A stretch of 64,000 bases of DNA, taken from the NCBI RefSeq assembly GCF_028476545.1, contig NW_026733059.1, forward strand, positions 165,209 through 229,208. Direction: 5' to 3'. A program made the translations under genes and the position numbers. Of the stretch, positions 26,401 through 37,660 are shown in pieces. Numbering within the stretch: position 1 is the first letter of the stretch; each line of letters begins with the position of its first letter. The DNA is from Physella acuta (taxonomy: Eukaryota > Mollusca > Gastropoda > Physidae). The notes below the pieces were generated by a model that saw only the letters and a list, made by a program, of their open reading frames with translations, ran no database searches and was not told the origin of the DNA.

Positions 26401-29400
26401 CAGATTTAATGGCACTTTTAAACTATGATAAGATGATAACTTACCATTTGATTACTGTTATCCCCAGAAGATGGATTATTTGCACCAGGTCCACTGCCAC
26501 TTTGACCACCTAAGCTACCAAATCCACTTGCAGCCATCAGTGGTTTAGGACTAGACTGAAAACAAAAAATTGCTATTTACTAAAAATACACACACACATT
26601 AATTTTTTTTAAATAGCTAAAGAAGTTTAACTGTCACTGCTTTAAAAAAAAAGCAAGTACTTTAGAGTTCTGTCCAGAAGATGAAGCCTGAGCTGGCCCT
26701 CCGCGTTCCATAGCACTCATTGCTGAGGGTGGCACAGGTGGGGGTTGAAGAGGTGGAGCCCCTGAGCCCCTCATGTCCCTCCCTCTGCCCCCATCACCTC
26801 TCATGCCAGTCTGTGCAGTTTAAGTAAAATGGAAATAAATGATGAAATTAACATGCAATTCTAAATTACATTCCTTTCATCAAAATGTATGGTTATACTA
26901 TACATAAAAATAAAGTTTGATTGTAGCTGAATTTCATAGCTACAAAAATTATTTTGACAGAGATGTAACTGATAATGTAATTTTTAACTTCAATGCATGC
27001 CGGAAACATGGTACATTACATTTCCCCAGTTTAGGGTTCTAGGTGGAGCGGGAAAGTCTAGTCCTAACAGTCACCTTAGGCAAGAATTTCAAAATCAATG
27101 TGAGTTTCTGAAACCAGCGGGAAACGAAAGAGGGAGTATCTTTCCATTTTCAAAAATGGAAAATTTACAATCTTAAAAACAACCATCAAGTTGCATCTCT
27201 GACAAAAGCGAATAAAAAATATACTTGCCTCTCCCCTCTGTTTGTCATCCCATAAAAATCCTGACTGTCCTGGACCCATGCGGTCACCCATTCGGTCACC
27301 CATGCGGTCACCCATTCTATCTGACATTCTGTCTGCCATGCGGTCAGACATACGTTCTGATAAACGGTCAGCATAGCGATCAGCCATCTAGAAAAGAAAA
27401 AGCAAGCTTTATATAAAAAAACTGTTCTGATCAGCCATTATAAAAATAAAAGCTTGCCTACACTACACTGGTAGGCAACATTAAGACTGATGCAAGTTAT
27501 TTAAATACATACCATTAGCTCTTCACGGCTTCTCATACCAGGAGGGTCAATTGGTCCTCTTCCTCTAGCTAATTCTTGTTGCCTCATACTCAGCATCATA
27601 TCTGTACGACGTCGATCATCCTGTTGTGCCCTTTCACGCTCTTCTTGTTGCCTCCTATTGAAGAAATAAAGCATAGAAAACTCCAAATTTAGATTAAACA
27701 AAAATATAAATCTATAATCTTTTAAAAAGAAAGAGCTTGTTTAGTGAAAAATTTAAATCTTTAGATAGATAAATCTAGTAGTTCTTTGTTTTCATGATTG
27801 TTTAATATACATTACTGAATGAATATTTCTATGAACAAAGTTAACACAAAAGGTGACCCTTATGTTGCAACATCTTCAGCAAAGTAAAAATACAACTTTA
27901 GCAAAATATGCTTATTGTAAGAGGGATAATGCAACAATGTTTGCTCAGAAATACCACTAAGCTTATCATTAACATTTCTTGCTTAAATTAATGTCATCAT
28001 AGCAAACTTATCCATTAGCCCAAATGATTATACTCAAACTTGAAGTGAAATAAATTCAACAGAAAAAAAACATACTAAAAATTATATTACATTTTTATGG
28101 TATAACATACAACATAAAATGATATACTGTAAAAATACTGTATTATTCGCAGCCATTTCAAACAAAATATTTTTATAATTTTGTTAAATTAGGAAAATGG
28201 GGCTGGCGAACAAAAAGGATTTTAACAGTACCTCATTTCCATTTCTTGTTGCCTTCTCATTCTGTCTTGGTTCCTGAGCTCTTCAAGTCTTCGCAATTCC
28301 TCTTGCTGCCTTAAGAGATCTATTGATATAAAAAAAATTTAGTTTAATCATTCTCATTTATTTTCAAAATAATCAACATACATCAAAATTATTATAGAAT
28401 ATAATAAGCAAACCTTGTCTTATCTGCTCTGCCTGATACTCATACAATGCGTTCTGCATTTCATCTTCCAATTTTAGCCTGGCTTCCTCTGTATCTTTTT
28501 TAATTTGTTCAATACGCTGCCTCTCCAAGTCTTCAAGTGCCTTCCAGCGCATGCCAAATTCATATTCAAATGTGCCTGGTGGAGCAAACCTAGGTTCCTT
28601 ATCTCTTTCTCTGAAAAAAGAAATACTTGTTATTTCCACTTTAACAAAACAGACGCTATGGAGGTGTGATTATGTTAATAAAATAAAATTTCCATTAGTT
28701 TTAACTATATTTACATGAGGGAAATTTATTAAGTCTAGTGTAATAAACGGTTTCACCAATTTTGACAGTAAAGTTCTTTTTTAGACCTAAGATCCATAGG
28801 CCAGATGAAGTAGAGTTCATGTGCCTCGACCACTGCATAGTGAGGGATGGTATGGTTTTTACTTTCCCTATTGGGAGTCAGGTACCCATCAGAGCTGGGT
28901 GGACTCAGGGCAATCTAGCACTCAACCACACCATAATTTTGACAGAGGGTGTAGATATTTTTATTTATTGCCAGCAATTTAAAAGTTGGTCATCTGGACA
29001 TGTGCATACACCATGCTAGCTATGTTGCAGAGCTACAATGTCACGCATTGTGTTCTTTACAAATAGTCAACTTTAGCTCCGCAACAAAATGCATTTTAGA
29101 GTTTAATAACTTTCAGACATAATTATTCAATTATTTTACCTCTCAACATTAAACAGCAATACAGCAGAGTTATTGTGGTTTAAATATACAACTAAGATAA
29201 TATGAAAATGTAGAATTACTTCTTGTACTGATCTGTTCTTGTCAAAAACTTCTCTGGCATGCCATCTTCTTCATCTTTTTGTTCTAAAGGTTCCACTGCA
29301 ACAGGTTTAGGATCTCTAAAAATAGTGGATATATACATATTAATTCATTTTATTTAAAATACACATACATTTCTTATAAAACAGCAACTGTATTTTTATA

Positions 29401-31077
29401 AAACCAACAGAACATATTATTCACTATTAATGAAATGTTATTCACTAAATATTTATTTCAAAATAGACAAATATATACTCACACTCCCATCAGAAAAACA
29501 CCTTCATTGATACGTCGAAGTGCTGAGTTCGCTCCTGGTTTTCTAACAAACTCCACAATTCCCTCACCAGTAGGCTTGCCTCTATCATCAACGATAACGA
29601 CACATCTTTCTAACTCTCCAAACTGTGAGAAAGATTGCTCCAACAACTCATTAGAAACATATGGATGGAGATTTTTTACTTTTAACGCAGCACCATGCGT
29701 GGCAAATCGAACCCTAAGAATACGCCCTTTTCTTTGGTGACCGTCAAGTGCAGCTTTTGCAGCTTCTGCGTTGTGTCTATAGTCCTGAAAACAAAGTTTA
29801 AAACATTCATTATTGAAAGTTCTTCAAAAAGTTCATACTGAAAAATAACTATAGGTCTATATGAAAAGTCACGACATTATAATAATGCTTTGGCCTTCAA
29901 AATTTGAAGTAAAATGTGTTGTTAATTTAGGACTATAAAAATTGAATTAGGCTTAGGTTTATTTCAGTACACAATTCAGTCTGGGCCTTAAATTTGTTGT
30001 TTTGTTAGTAAATGAATAGGTTAAAGATAAGGTAGGAAGTCATTTAAAATAAAGTGAGAAAATATTTTGAAATTTAGCGAGACACTTATTTTCAATTATA
30101 AACTAAAATGGCCTGGCACTGAAAGCGGGGTGATCGATTTTTAGTAGTCTTAGTTTTTAAAATTAGATTTAGCTACAACAGGTTGAAGTGTTTTTATTCA
30201 TTGACAGACGATAACTTAGTTGACCCTGAAAATGAAAACTGAAAATACCCAAATTCTGAGATAGTGCGAGTTTTGTGACTGTAGCCAGTGTACGAGTGTA
30301 GCAGCTCTGTGAGTCAGAGGTTATTTCAAATAAGAAATTAAGATTAAAATTCCAGGTACAAATCAAATATTGATAGAATATCTTAATCTGTGATAGATCT
30401 AGATATCTTGATCAAGTTTATTTTAACAATGCTTGTTACTGTTAGTAAGTTGTTAGAATCCCAACAAATTTTTTCTCTCTGACCACTATTTTACTATTTT
30501 GATATTTTCATATTTTGTTCTCTAACCAATTTGGACAATAGTTTCAATAATAGTCTCTAGTTGTCAATACTAAAAAACTCACCAGTCTAATAAATCCAAA
30601 GCCTCTAGATGTATTAACATACACTTCAGATATTTCACCGAATGGTTCAAACATTTTTTTGAATTCATTCTCGGTAACATCTGGAGTTAAATTACCAACA
30701 AAAAGTCTGCATCGGCCAGTGAATTTTTTTTCTCCAGGGGCAACAGCCCCAGCAGCAGCATCCCCAGCATTTTTGTCGTCCTTTTCTGTAGATTTGTCAA
30801 GTTCGGGAGCATTTTTACTATCGAACTGACGGTTTTCATTTCTATTTCCAGATCTGTCTCTGTCGTGCTGATTATTTTGATTTGAAGAACTTGAATTTTG
30901 ACCACCACCGCGTCCCTGTGAATTTCCTTGGCCTGATTGACCAGAGTTACTGAAGCCACCTGAAGTTCTTCTGTCGTCCTTACTGGAGCTATTACCGCTG
31001 TTAGTTGTCCTGTTCTCTTTCTTAAATAAATTGCTATCTTGTTTTGTTGGGGTTATATTGACCCCGGCTTTAGACAT
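20104..31077 (-). CDS. SFPQ/NONO: DBHS family RNA-binding protein (NONO/SFPQ/PSPC1-like), complete ten-exon gene
   Basis: Coding exons in transcript order: 30583-31077, 29483-29784, 29220-29315, 28414-28610, 28232-28319, 27513-27654, 27229-27387, 26661-26810, 26445-26555, 20104-20448. All phases fit and give 694 aa. Residues 1-120 are a Ser/Asn/Gln/Gly-rich disordered tail. RRM1 starts near 122 ([17 protein letters not shown] at 158-165) and RRM2 near 199 ([16 protein letters not shown]). The NOPS segment follows ([18 protein letters not shown]), then a long charged coiled coil, a DRM repeat (exon 7) and Pro/Gly-rich tails. DBHS proteins dimerise and act in nuclear RNA retention, splicing, transcription and DNA repair. 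Length is close to human SFPQ and Drosophila NonA. Invertebrates usually have one DBHS gene, so a one-to-one paralogue name is not justified. The last intron is about 6 kb and full of repeats; intron 7 uses a GC donor. Confidence 0.93.
21113..21312 (+). mobile_element. tRNA-headed SINE, copy 2 (in DBHS intron 9)
   Basis: The head has TAGCTAAAATGGTAGTG (A-box region) and GGTTCGAGAC (B box), followed by GGCTGGGCATAGTG, CGAGGTCACAGAAAAAAGTG, AACTCTACTTC and GCCCTATAGACC. It has the clearest tRNA-like head of the family here. Confidence 0.75.
21502..21643. repeat. 72-bp tandem duplication
   Basis: Two adjacent copies, nearly identical (ACACTGATC versus ACACCGATC at the start), in DBHS intron 9. 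The minus-strand frame repeating [18 protein letters not shown] is translated from this duplication and is not a gene. Confidence 0.9.
23048..23277. repeat. 23-bp minisatellite, 10 copies
   Basis: The unit GTAACTGTAAGACAGCAAG plus GCAT or TCAT repeats every 23 bp at 23048, 23071, 23094 and on to 23255, with few substitutions (CAAG/CGAG/TGAG; G/T). There are no spacers, so it is not a CRISPR. It lies in DBHS intron 9. Confidence 0.92.
23280..23370. repeat. Short interspersed repeat, copy 1 (TTTGCTCAGAAATACC)
   Basis: Shares TTTGCTCAGAAATACCACTA, a CATTAA segment and CATCATAGCAA with the interval 27938-28015. AAGTTTGCT near one end and AGCAAGCTT near the other suggest a very short inverted-repeat element. 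Confidence 0.5.
26445..26555 (-). CDS. SFPQ/NONO: DBHS exon 9: Ser/Gly-rich tail
   Basis: 37 codons, [20 protein letters not shown] to SGDNSNQM; acceptor TTTTCAG, donor ATG/GTAAGT, phase 0. Confidence 0.85.
26661..26810 (-). CDS. SFPQ/NONO: DBHS exon 8: Gly/Arg and Pro-rich tail
   Basis: Encodes [17 protein letters not shown], a Pro-rich run ([11 protein letters not shown]) and ends [14 protein letters not shown]; phase 0 at both ends. Donor AAA/GTACTT. Confidence 0.85.
26811..27228 (-). other. SFPQ/NONO: DBHS intron 7 with GC-AG splice sites
   Basis: The donor reads AG/GCAAGT, a near-ideal GC-type donor, and the acceptor is ...CACAG. The nearest GT downstream (AA/GTATAT, four bases on) would put the next exon in a frame with an early stop. 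The intron also holds the CAGAGATGTAAC-type element at 26958-27201, whose right end lies 27 bases from the donor. Confidence 0.75.
26958..27201. mobile_element. Short element with CAGAGATG(T/C)AAC inverted termini, in DBHS intron 7
   Basis: The left end CAGAGATGTAAC and the inverted right end CAGAGATGCAAC match at 11 of 12. TTTTG also precedes both ends in inverted orientation, so the inverted repeat may be longer. I see no target duplication. Related to the element at 5750-6477. Confidence 0.5.
27229..27387 (-). CDS. SFPQ/NONO: DBHS exon 7: DRM tetrapeptide repeat
   Basis: 53 codons starting [17 protein letters not shown], with a run of four-residue D-R-M-x units, ending [15 protein letters not shown]. 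The exon ends GAG before GCAAGT; only this GC donor keeps the next exon in frame. Confidence 0.85.
27513..27654 (-). CDS. SFPQ/NONO: DBHS exon 6: end of coiled coil
   Basis: Encodes [20 protein letters not shown] and further, ending [11 protein letters not shown] at a GTATGT donor in phase 0. Confidence 0.9.
27938..28015. repeat. Short interspersed repeat, copy 2 (TTTGCTCAGAAATACC)
   Basis: Same unit as at 23280-23370, here inside DBHS intron 5. Two copies within 5 kb in introns of one gene. Confidence 0.5.
28232..28319 (-). CDS. SFPQ/NONO: DBHS exon 5: coiled coil
   Basis: Encodes [20 protein letters not shown] and MRRQQEMEM. Acceptor ATCAATAG, donor ATGAG/GTACTG. Confidence 0.9.
28414..28610 (-). 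CDS. SFPQ/NONO: DBHS exon 4: NOPS and start of coiled coil
   Basis: Encodes [19 protein letters not shown] and then [20 protein letters not shown]; this is the most diagnostic DBHS stretch. Acceptor TTTTTTCAG, donor CAAG/GTTTGC. Confidence 0.93.
28775..28945 (-). mobile_element. SINE body fragment, copy 3 (in DBHS intron 3)
   Basis: Read on the minus strand it shows CACCCAGCTCTGATGGGTAC, CTGACTCCCAATAGGGAAAG, GTGGTCGAGG, GAACTCTACTTCATCTGGCC. The tRNA-like head is lost or too diverged to see. Confidence 0.7.
29220..29315 (-). CDS. SFPQ/NONO: DBHS exon 3: RRM2-NOPS linker
   Basis: Encodes [19 protein letters not shown] and then [13 protein letters not shown]. The donor is AA/GTAATT. The phase fits both neighbours. 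Confidence 0.88.
29483..29784 (-). CDS. SFPQ/NONO: DBHS exon 2: end of RRM1 and most of RRM2
   Basis: The acceptor TTTTCAG leads into [20 protein letters not shown], and the exon ends ...EGVFLMG plus two bases at a GTGAGT donor. It carries the RRM2 core [19 protein letters not shown]. Confidence 0.92.
30583..31077 (-). CDS. SFPQ/NONO: DBHS exon 1: start, disordered N-terminus, first part of RRM1
   Basis: Begins [10 protein letters not shown] and ends after GFGFIRL at a GTGAGT donor, phase 0 (165 codons). ATG at 31077 is the first in frame after an upstream AT-rich leader. Confidence 0.92.
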
Positions 31078-31200
31078 TTTAGGGATTCTTTAAATTTTAA
31101 AGTTTATCATACGCTACGCGAACACGAATTTTAACAGTAAAATGGCGTCGTACTCAATTTTTGCCTTTGTGATTTTAAACGAGGCTTGCTTCCGCCTATG
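31078..31200 (-). promoter_or_regulatory. DBHS 5' leader / proximal promoter with YY1-like motif
   Basis: CGACGCCATTTTA on the minus strand (31137-31150) lies about 60-70 bp upstream of the ATG, within a patch with CpG dinucleotides. ATGGCG-type strings near start sites resemble YY1 elements. The transcription start is not defined. Confidence 0.4.
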
Positions 31201-31529
31201 TTGTGTTTCCTAACATAAATATGCTATTCCGCGTTAAAGAAACTCGCGTGATCTAGAAGCAATCGCACTTTTCGAATGTTTTTATTATAATATAATGTGT
31301 TGCCTATGTTGGTTATCTTATGGCTTAAATAAATTAACGTAAATGTTTAAGCCAGGTTTATCTGAAATTACCAATAATTCATTCAACTGCAGTTTTTATC
31401 TGATTGGTGACCCCTCTAGATCTAGATGTCAAAAAAGTTTTAACACTTGTTCCCCTGCTAATATAAAAATGTTTGAGTAGGCACTATCTATTTGGTTGTT
31501 TTTACACATATAAACCAAAGTATCTAAGG

Positions 31530-31700
31530 CAGTGGTTCTTAATCTTTTTGCAGGTAACAAACCCCCACCACCTTCAAGTGCGAATTCACCGAAAACTGAT
31601 AAAATTTTATTTTATTTTTAAAATTCAAAATATAGGCCTATTATTTAATAGTTCACAAAATGAACCGTGCTTCAACATCACTAAATTCACAGAAAAAAAA
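31530..31700 (+). mobile_element. Possible hAT-type fragment, 5' end only
   Basis: CAGTGGTTCTTAATCTTTTT at 31530 followed by ACAAACCCCCACCACC resembles the 5' end of widespread hAT non-autonomous elements. No matching 3' terminus was found before the next element at 31898, so it may be truncated and the right limit is approximate. Confidence 0.3.
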
Positions 31701-31897
31701 CTTAAATTATGATTTTCACACAAAAACAAAAACATAATAATGAATGTCTATTGCAAATCAGTGTGACTTCTGCTATTGCCTTTCAGACACCAATTTAGAT
31801 ATTAACGGATTGAATTCAGCGAGCGATGTGTTCTTATATTTTCCACTTAGCTTACATGTTTCTCATAGTTTTGCCGGTGCTAGACTAGAATTGCTCA

Positions 31898-32238
<341 letters not shown>

Positions 32239-32654
32239 TCATACGACGCACCACGACTACAGTCACACTGAATACTGGGCAACGGTATTGAAATAAAAAG
32301 TAAGTTCGTCAAGCCGCTTTTATCATCACCACAAACAAAATCCGAACGCAGATCATGTGAGTAGGGTGCATTGACCCCCGCAGAACCCGCTGTGACTGAC
32401 TCACATAACTCTTGGGGTTCCATCGAACTCAGGTTAAGAACGTGTAATCCAAGGGGTTTAAACTGTTTTTATCTCCCCCCCCCCTCCCAATAATATCCCA
32501 CTACTAAAAGTTGCATTTTTTGTTAAACGGCTTTTAAAATCTTTTCGTTTTAAAATATTTACTTAGCGTGGTATGCACAGAGTTAATCATTTTTGTTTTG
32601 CAATTTACAAAAAAAAAAAAAGTATAAAACTCACTGGACAGCGCATTCAGATGT

Positions 32655-32835
32655 GGCGGAGTGTACACGACTGCTAATCTCAACCGACAATCTCGAGTTC
32701 TGATCGAGCATACAACTGCTAATCTCAACAGACAATCTCGAGTTCTGATCGAGCATACAACTGCTAATCTCAACAGACAATCTCGAGTTCTGATCGAACA
32801 TACAACTGCTCATCTCGACCGGTAATTTCGAGTTC
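32655..32835. repeat. 45-bp tandem array, about four units
   Basis: The unit contains AATCTCGAGTTCTGATCGA and ACAACTGCTAATCTCAACA and recurs about four times, the last unit diverged (TTTCGAGTTCTGATACA). The TCGAGTTCTGATC core sits where the SINE B box would lie, and the array runs straight into the SINE body at 32805, so it seems to be an amplified SINE head. Confidence 0.75.
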
Positions 32836-33010
32836 TGATACATAACTGGAACCCGAATGATACCTTTGGACCCAACCAGACCTGATTGGTGAATACCAGA
32901 CTTACATTAGAGAAAGTAAAGCTGCGGCTAGGCAAAGTGTTGATCACACCATAGCCCTCATATATGCCGAGATCACAGAAACCGGTGTGCTTCTTCACTT
33001 TTTAAAAGGC
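32805..33010 (+). mobile_element. SINE, copy 4, with expanded head
   Basis: The body is GAGAAAGTAAAGCTGCGGCT, then AAAGTGTTGATCACACCATA, then CCGAGATCACAGAAACCGGT. Its 5' part merges into the 45-bp tandem array. Confidence 0.65.
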
Positions 33011-33270
33011 TAAAGTGCGTCTTCATACTTTATGAACCTCAGCTCAGATCATCAAAACCTCTCTTTCCTCTAGGAGTGTGACGTTGTTTAATTAAGGAGA
33101 TTTAACTGCTAACTAACGCACATAAAAAGACGATACATCGGGATGATCAAATTTACATTTAGACAACAGCACATACACAAAAGAAAGCAAATCCTTAAAG
33201 TGACATTATTTTGCCAAATGCTGTCATAGGCCCTAGATCTATATGTCATCCGGTAACATATGTATATAGG

Positions 33271-33761
<491 letters not shown>

Positions 33762-33764
<3 letters not shown>

Positions 33765-35236
33765 TACAACCAAAAACAATGAACGTAACACAATCTATTT
33801 TGTAATTTTTGTAAAAAAAAAAAACTTTCTTACATAATAATTCCTAGGAAATTATTTAAGACAAGTGAAATTGGGGAAATAATCAATCTCTTAATATAAA
33901 GATGTATATATCTGCACATTTAATTACAAATGTCAAAACAAATAAATAATTACTTTAGAATATAGTGAAATTGCTTAAGACTATTCGTGTTTACAAAATA
34001 CTTTTGTCTATCATCAAAATTTAATATATCGTCATCATATTCTAAAGTATTACAGCATAATGAAATTTTTTAAAATCAGAGTTGGTATAAAACCACGCTT
34101 TTCGACATAATAGACAATATTCGGAATAACAGCCTACATTTAACTTTTAACTAAATATTGGTCTTTTTAGTTCAGATCATATGTTTTTAATTAACTACTG
34201 CTTCTTTGTGTTCTTTATAGATCATTTTTTAACATAGTGATAGGTATGGGTTAGATCACTGTATTGATCACACACCTATTTACTGGTATTTGCAAAAACA
34301 ATATTCACAGAGTTTTACGTTTAAAAAGCTAATTTTCTGGCGGCATGGTACTTTGGTACATCATTACGCGTTTTTCTACATGTACTTAACAGATCAGTTC
34401 GGGGTGGGTTGGGGAGGAGGGGTTCAACTTCATTCACCACTGTCCGTTCACTTTATCTCAATTATCCAACCCAGTGTATACCTAGGTGTGACATTTATGT
34501 CGCTCTACACAATTGTGGTGGTGAGGTGTGTGTATGGGGGGGGGGGGGGGGAGATAACCAACTCAGCGTGAACATAACGTCAGTTTTTAGATGACTGTTT
34601 TAAACATACATATATATTACACAAATATATATTACAGAAATAGATTTAAATAAGTAGCAGTGGTATTATGACAATATTTTTTTACAGAGGGGTCCATGGG
34701 GGAGGGGGGGGGGGGTTGTAACTGTTTCATATTATTTGTAATCGTAATCACTATCGCCCAAACTGTAAGAATACTACTACGTTGTTGACCTTGTCAAAAT
34801 TTCCCCACACGATTGCTCATAAGTAGATTTAAATAGAGGTGCCACAACAGTTGTATTTGTTTCTGTATTGTAATTATTTTATACTAATCACACGATTCAA
34901 ACTGTATATATAAAGTAATTATGTGTGAAGTTTTATGTATAACAGTTTCTAATTTAATTATTCGTCAGCAAATACATTATACAATTGCCTTAAACTTAAC
35001 ACCCCTCTTGCCAAGTGGTACTACCGTAGAGGTTTTTTAAACATTGCAATGCATCGTAATGGTTATTTTTAGAATGGCAAACTGATGCAGCTGTTAATAC
35101 GTGTTGTAAACGTAGACACTACTAGACTAGTACAATAATGCTTGATTGCTGCATGAAAAGAAATCTTGTGATTTACATAGATGTGCCGACCAAAAATATT
35201 TTATTAACAAATATCATAGTTTAAAACTTTGAGTTT
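33762..35236. other. AT-rich spacer with isolated G runs
   Basis: No gene is seen. G homopolymers occur near 34535-34551 and 34695-34715 without the MITE termini. Confidence 0.45.
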
Positions 35237-35320
35237 AAAAAGTTTCCAAAAAGGCGCCACTTTGCTGAGGATGGCCAGAGGGGGAGCGGCCGCTCCCCCT
35301 GCTCCCCCCTGCGTACGCTA

Positions 35321-35323
<3 letters not shown>
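35237..35323 (-). mobile_element. CAG-GCGTA family copy abutting a TA array
   Basis: On the minus strand it starts CAGTAGCGTACGCAGG directly beside the TA tract at 35324-35378 and continues GGGGGAGCGGCCGCTCCCCC (a hairpin) to GGCGCCTTTTTGG. The far limit is approximate. Confidence 0.5.

Positions 35324-35378
<55 letters not shown>
35324..35378. repeat. TA microsatellite
   Basis: About 55 bp of TA dinucleotides beginning exactly at the end of the CAG-GCGTA element. Confidence 0.95.
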
Positions 35379-35382
<4 letters not shown>

Positions 35383-35984
35383 GTATATAAGCCCATATAT
35401 ATCCCTCGTCGGATGAATCATGAAATTAGCTAAAATTCAGTTATCAAAAATACAACTTTATTTCTTTGCGATATGTTCAAGTTTCAACTTGTTGAATTGA
35501 CCAGCCCATCATCCACTGCCTTTCTGTAAATTAGCACCAATCTGTTCACTTTTATAGTCAGTAATTAATCCAAACACTGTTTTCTCTTTAGTTGGACAGT
35601 TTTCTTCTTGATGTCTTCGTCGGCGTAGCCCCACCCACCCCTGGTACATACAAATATTTTCCCTTAAGTACCCTAACTTATACATACACAAATAAATGAA
35701 AAAGGCTTATTAATTAAAAAGTCCCCCCCCCCGTTTTTTTCCGGAGCCTACCCCCTTAAAGTATTACCATTTCCGCATAGCATCAACATTTCCTGAATTG
35801 ATTATCTTCTCATTGATTGTTTATATCTATGAACCTGTACTCCCCTGAACTGAACATAAGAATTTAGTTTCTTGATCTAGTTAGGGATCATGTGTATATT
35901 AGAGAATACAAGAAGGAATATACAATATTGTTATTTTGTTAGGCATATATGGGGTAGGCCTATAAGAAAAGATAACCTTTTTAG

Positions 35985-36190
35985 ACCCGATGGTCAATAG
36001 GGCAGGTGCAGTATACAGCTAACCTATTTCCGTGACCTGAATATAAGAATAGATTACAGTGGGTAATTTCTATACCCAGCCACTTCCACTTTCACATGGA
36101 TCGGGTACCCATCAGAGCTGGGTGGACTCATGAATGCCCAAACAACTCGAACCCGGAATCCAAACCGAATCCAGTGGAATTTGTCCTGTC
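35985..36190 (-). mobile_element. SINE, copy 5
   Basis: Minus strand: TTCGAGTTGTTTGGGC in the head region, CACCCAGCTCTGATGGGTAC, the GAAAGTGGAAGTGGCTGGG segment, then GGTCACGGAAATAGG, GCCCTATTGACCATCGGGTC. Diverged but ordered like the others. Confidence 0.65.
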
Positions 36191-36526
36191 CTTTCCCATT
36201 GTTAGGTATCTTCCGGCCTAGCTGTATAGGCATATAAATAGTGTTTACCCGTTCATGTTCATATTAATCGATTTAGTTTGCTGCTTTTGTAACTCCGGCT
36301 CAGCGAGGTTCGTCGGACCCATGCCCCGCACCAATAGCCTTATTCTAATGCAGCCTCTGTATTTATATGCCAGAATAAGGTCCAAGCTTTAAAAAATGCG
36401 CTTATCCAGGGTAATTATAGCTCTGACCCATATCGCTTGTTTTAGGATAAACGCCTACGTTTACCTTACAGGCTCCTTCAGTCTCGACGGATAGGATTGT
36501 TAGCTTACAGCCTAGAGAAACATATT

Positions 36527-36650
36527 CAGTGTTTCTTCCAGACTTTTTTCTCCGGGGGGGGGGGGGGGGGGGCACTGGTAAAAGTATATGTTTTCTAAAT
36601 ACATTCTATTTCGTTCGGGGGGGGGGGAGGGGGAGGGTAGATTTTCACTG
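36527..36650. mobile_element. hAT-type G/C-tract MITE, shortened copy with TSD AACATATT
   Basis: 124 bp, starting CAGTGTTTCTTCCAGAC and ending TTTTCACTG. AACATATT lies on both sides (36519-36526 and 36651-36658), a perfect 8-bp duplication. It keeps the AAAGTATATGTTTTCTAAAT centre but lacks part of the interior and of the right terminus seen in other copies. Confidence 0.8.
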
Positions 36651-36840
36651 AACATATTTATTATTTTTATAGGGAAAATACGCCCATAGATCCACTATCT
36701 CACATGCAAGCACAAAAACGACGGAAATAATTTTCATATAAATAAATGTAATCCAATTAATTCTTTCTAGATAGGCCTACGGAAAATACACACAGCAGCA
36801 CAACTTACAAAGATTGAATAGGTTTTTGTGTCATATAGGG

Positions 36841-36843
<3 letters not shown>

Positions 36844-36886
<43 letters not shown>
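36844..36886. repeat. 43-nt poly(A) tract
   Basis: Uninterrupted A run. No retrogene or LINE body was recognised upstream. Confidence 0.9.
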
Positions 36887-36887
<1 letters not shown>

Positions 36888-37405
36888 AACCAAAAACATG
36901 CCCCAGATCCATATGCTATGTATGAACAAGAACAAACAGTTCGCTTTCACTATCTTAAATATTAGCATCAAGTTAGGCATAACATAATTGTCTTGCCACA
37001 TTTAACCATTAGCCATTACCTCCTTGCTGAGACGTATTCAATATTTTAACGAAGATATTTTCCTTCTCACCACGCAAACGCCTTTGAACTATCGATTAAA
37101 AAAATCAAATATTCACACTTGTTTGTACGCAATTTATTTGTTGCTCAGTTTTCAAGTCTACGTGCACTAAAGATCTTGAAGCTCTTCGGTTCGTACTGCG
37201 ATTTTCAAGGAGGTAATTACATTCAGCTCCAAACACACGCACTTTTCCTTTTTACTGAATGTAACTCCCTACTAAGTAGACCAAACATGAAGCAACCAGC
37301 GAAAACCAAGACTAATATATATAATAATATATAGCCTACATGACTGCATTAGTAAGTAGCCTATGCATGCTCATTTGTTAGGCCTGGTTGATACTCGTAG
37401 TTTAG

Positions 37406-37654
37406 CGTAGCGAGGGGGGGGGGTGCGGACCGCACCGGGTGACACCATTTAGAGGGGTGACACCAAGGCAAAAAATAGCAAAATATATAGAGAAAAACTT
37501 GAGGGGGGGGGGGTGCAAATCGAAAGTTTGAGGGGGGGGGTGCAAATCGAAAATTTGAAAGTTTGTCCCAGGGTCGCTACGTCTCTGGGGGGGGGGGGGG
37601 GGGTGACACCATTAAGTGCCGCACCGGGTGACACCCGACCTCGCTACGCCACTG
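37406..37654. mobile_element. CAG-GCGTA G-tract element, copy with inverted ends
   Basis: The left end CGTAGCGAGG and right end CCTCGCTACGCCACTG are inverted, and GTTTAG lies at 37400-37405 and 37655-37660. Internal GTGCGGCAC/CCGGGTGACACC segments occur near both ends, giving a longer inverted arrangement. GTGCAAATCGAAA-type spacers are shared with the copy at 3445-3714. Confidence 0.6.
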
Positions 37655-37660
37655 GTTTAG

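Noticed and set aside
27225-27228. GT donor for DBHS exon 7 at AA/GTATAT
   Set aside because: It would put exon 8 in a frame that stops after a few codons; the GC donor keeps all phases consistent.
36844-36886. Poly(A) tail of a retrogene or LINE
   Set aside because: No coding or LINE-like body and no target duplication could be found upstream.
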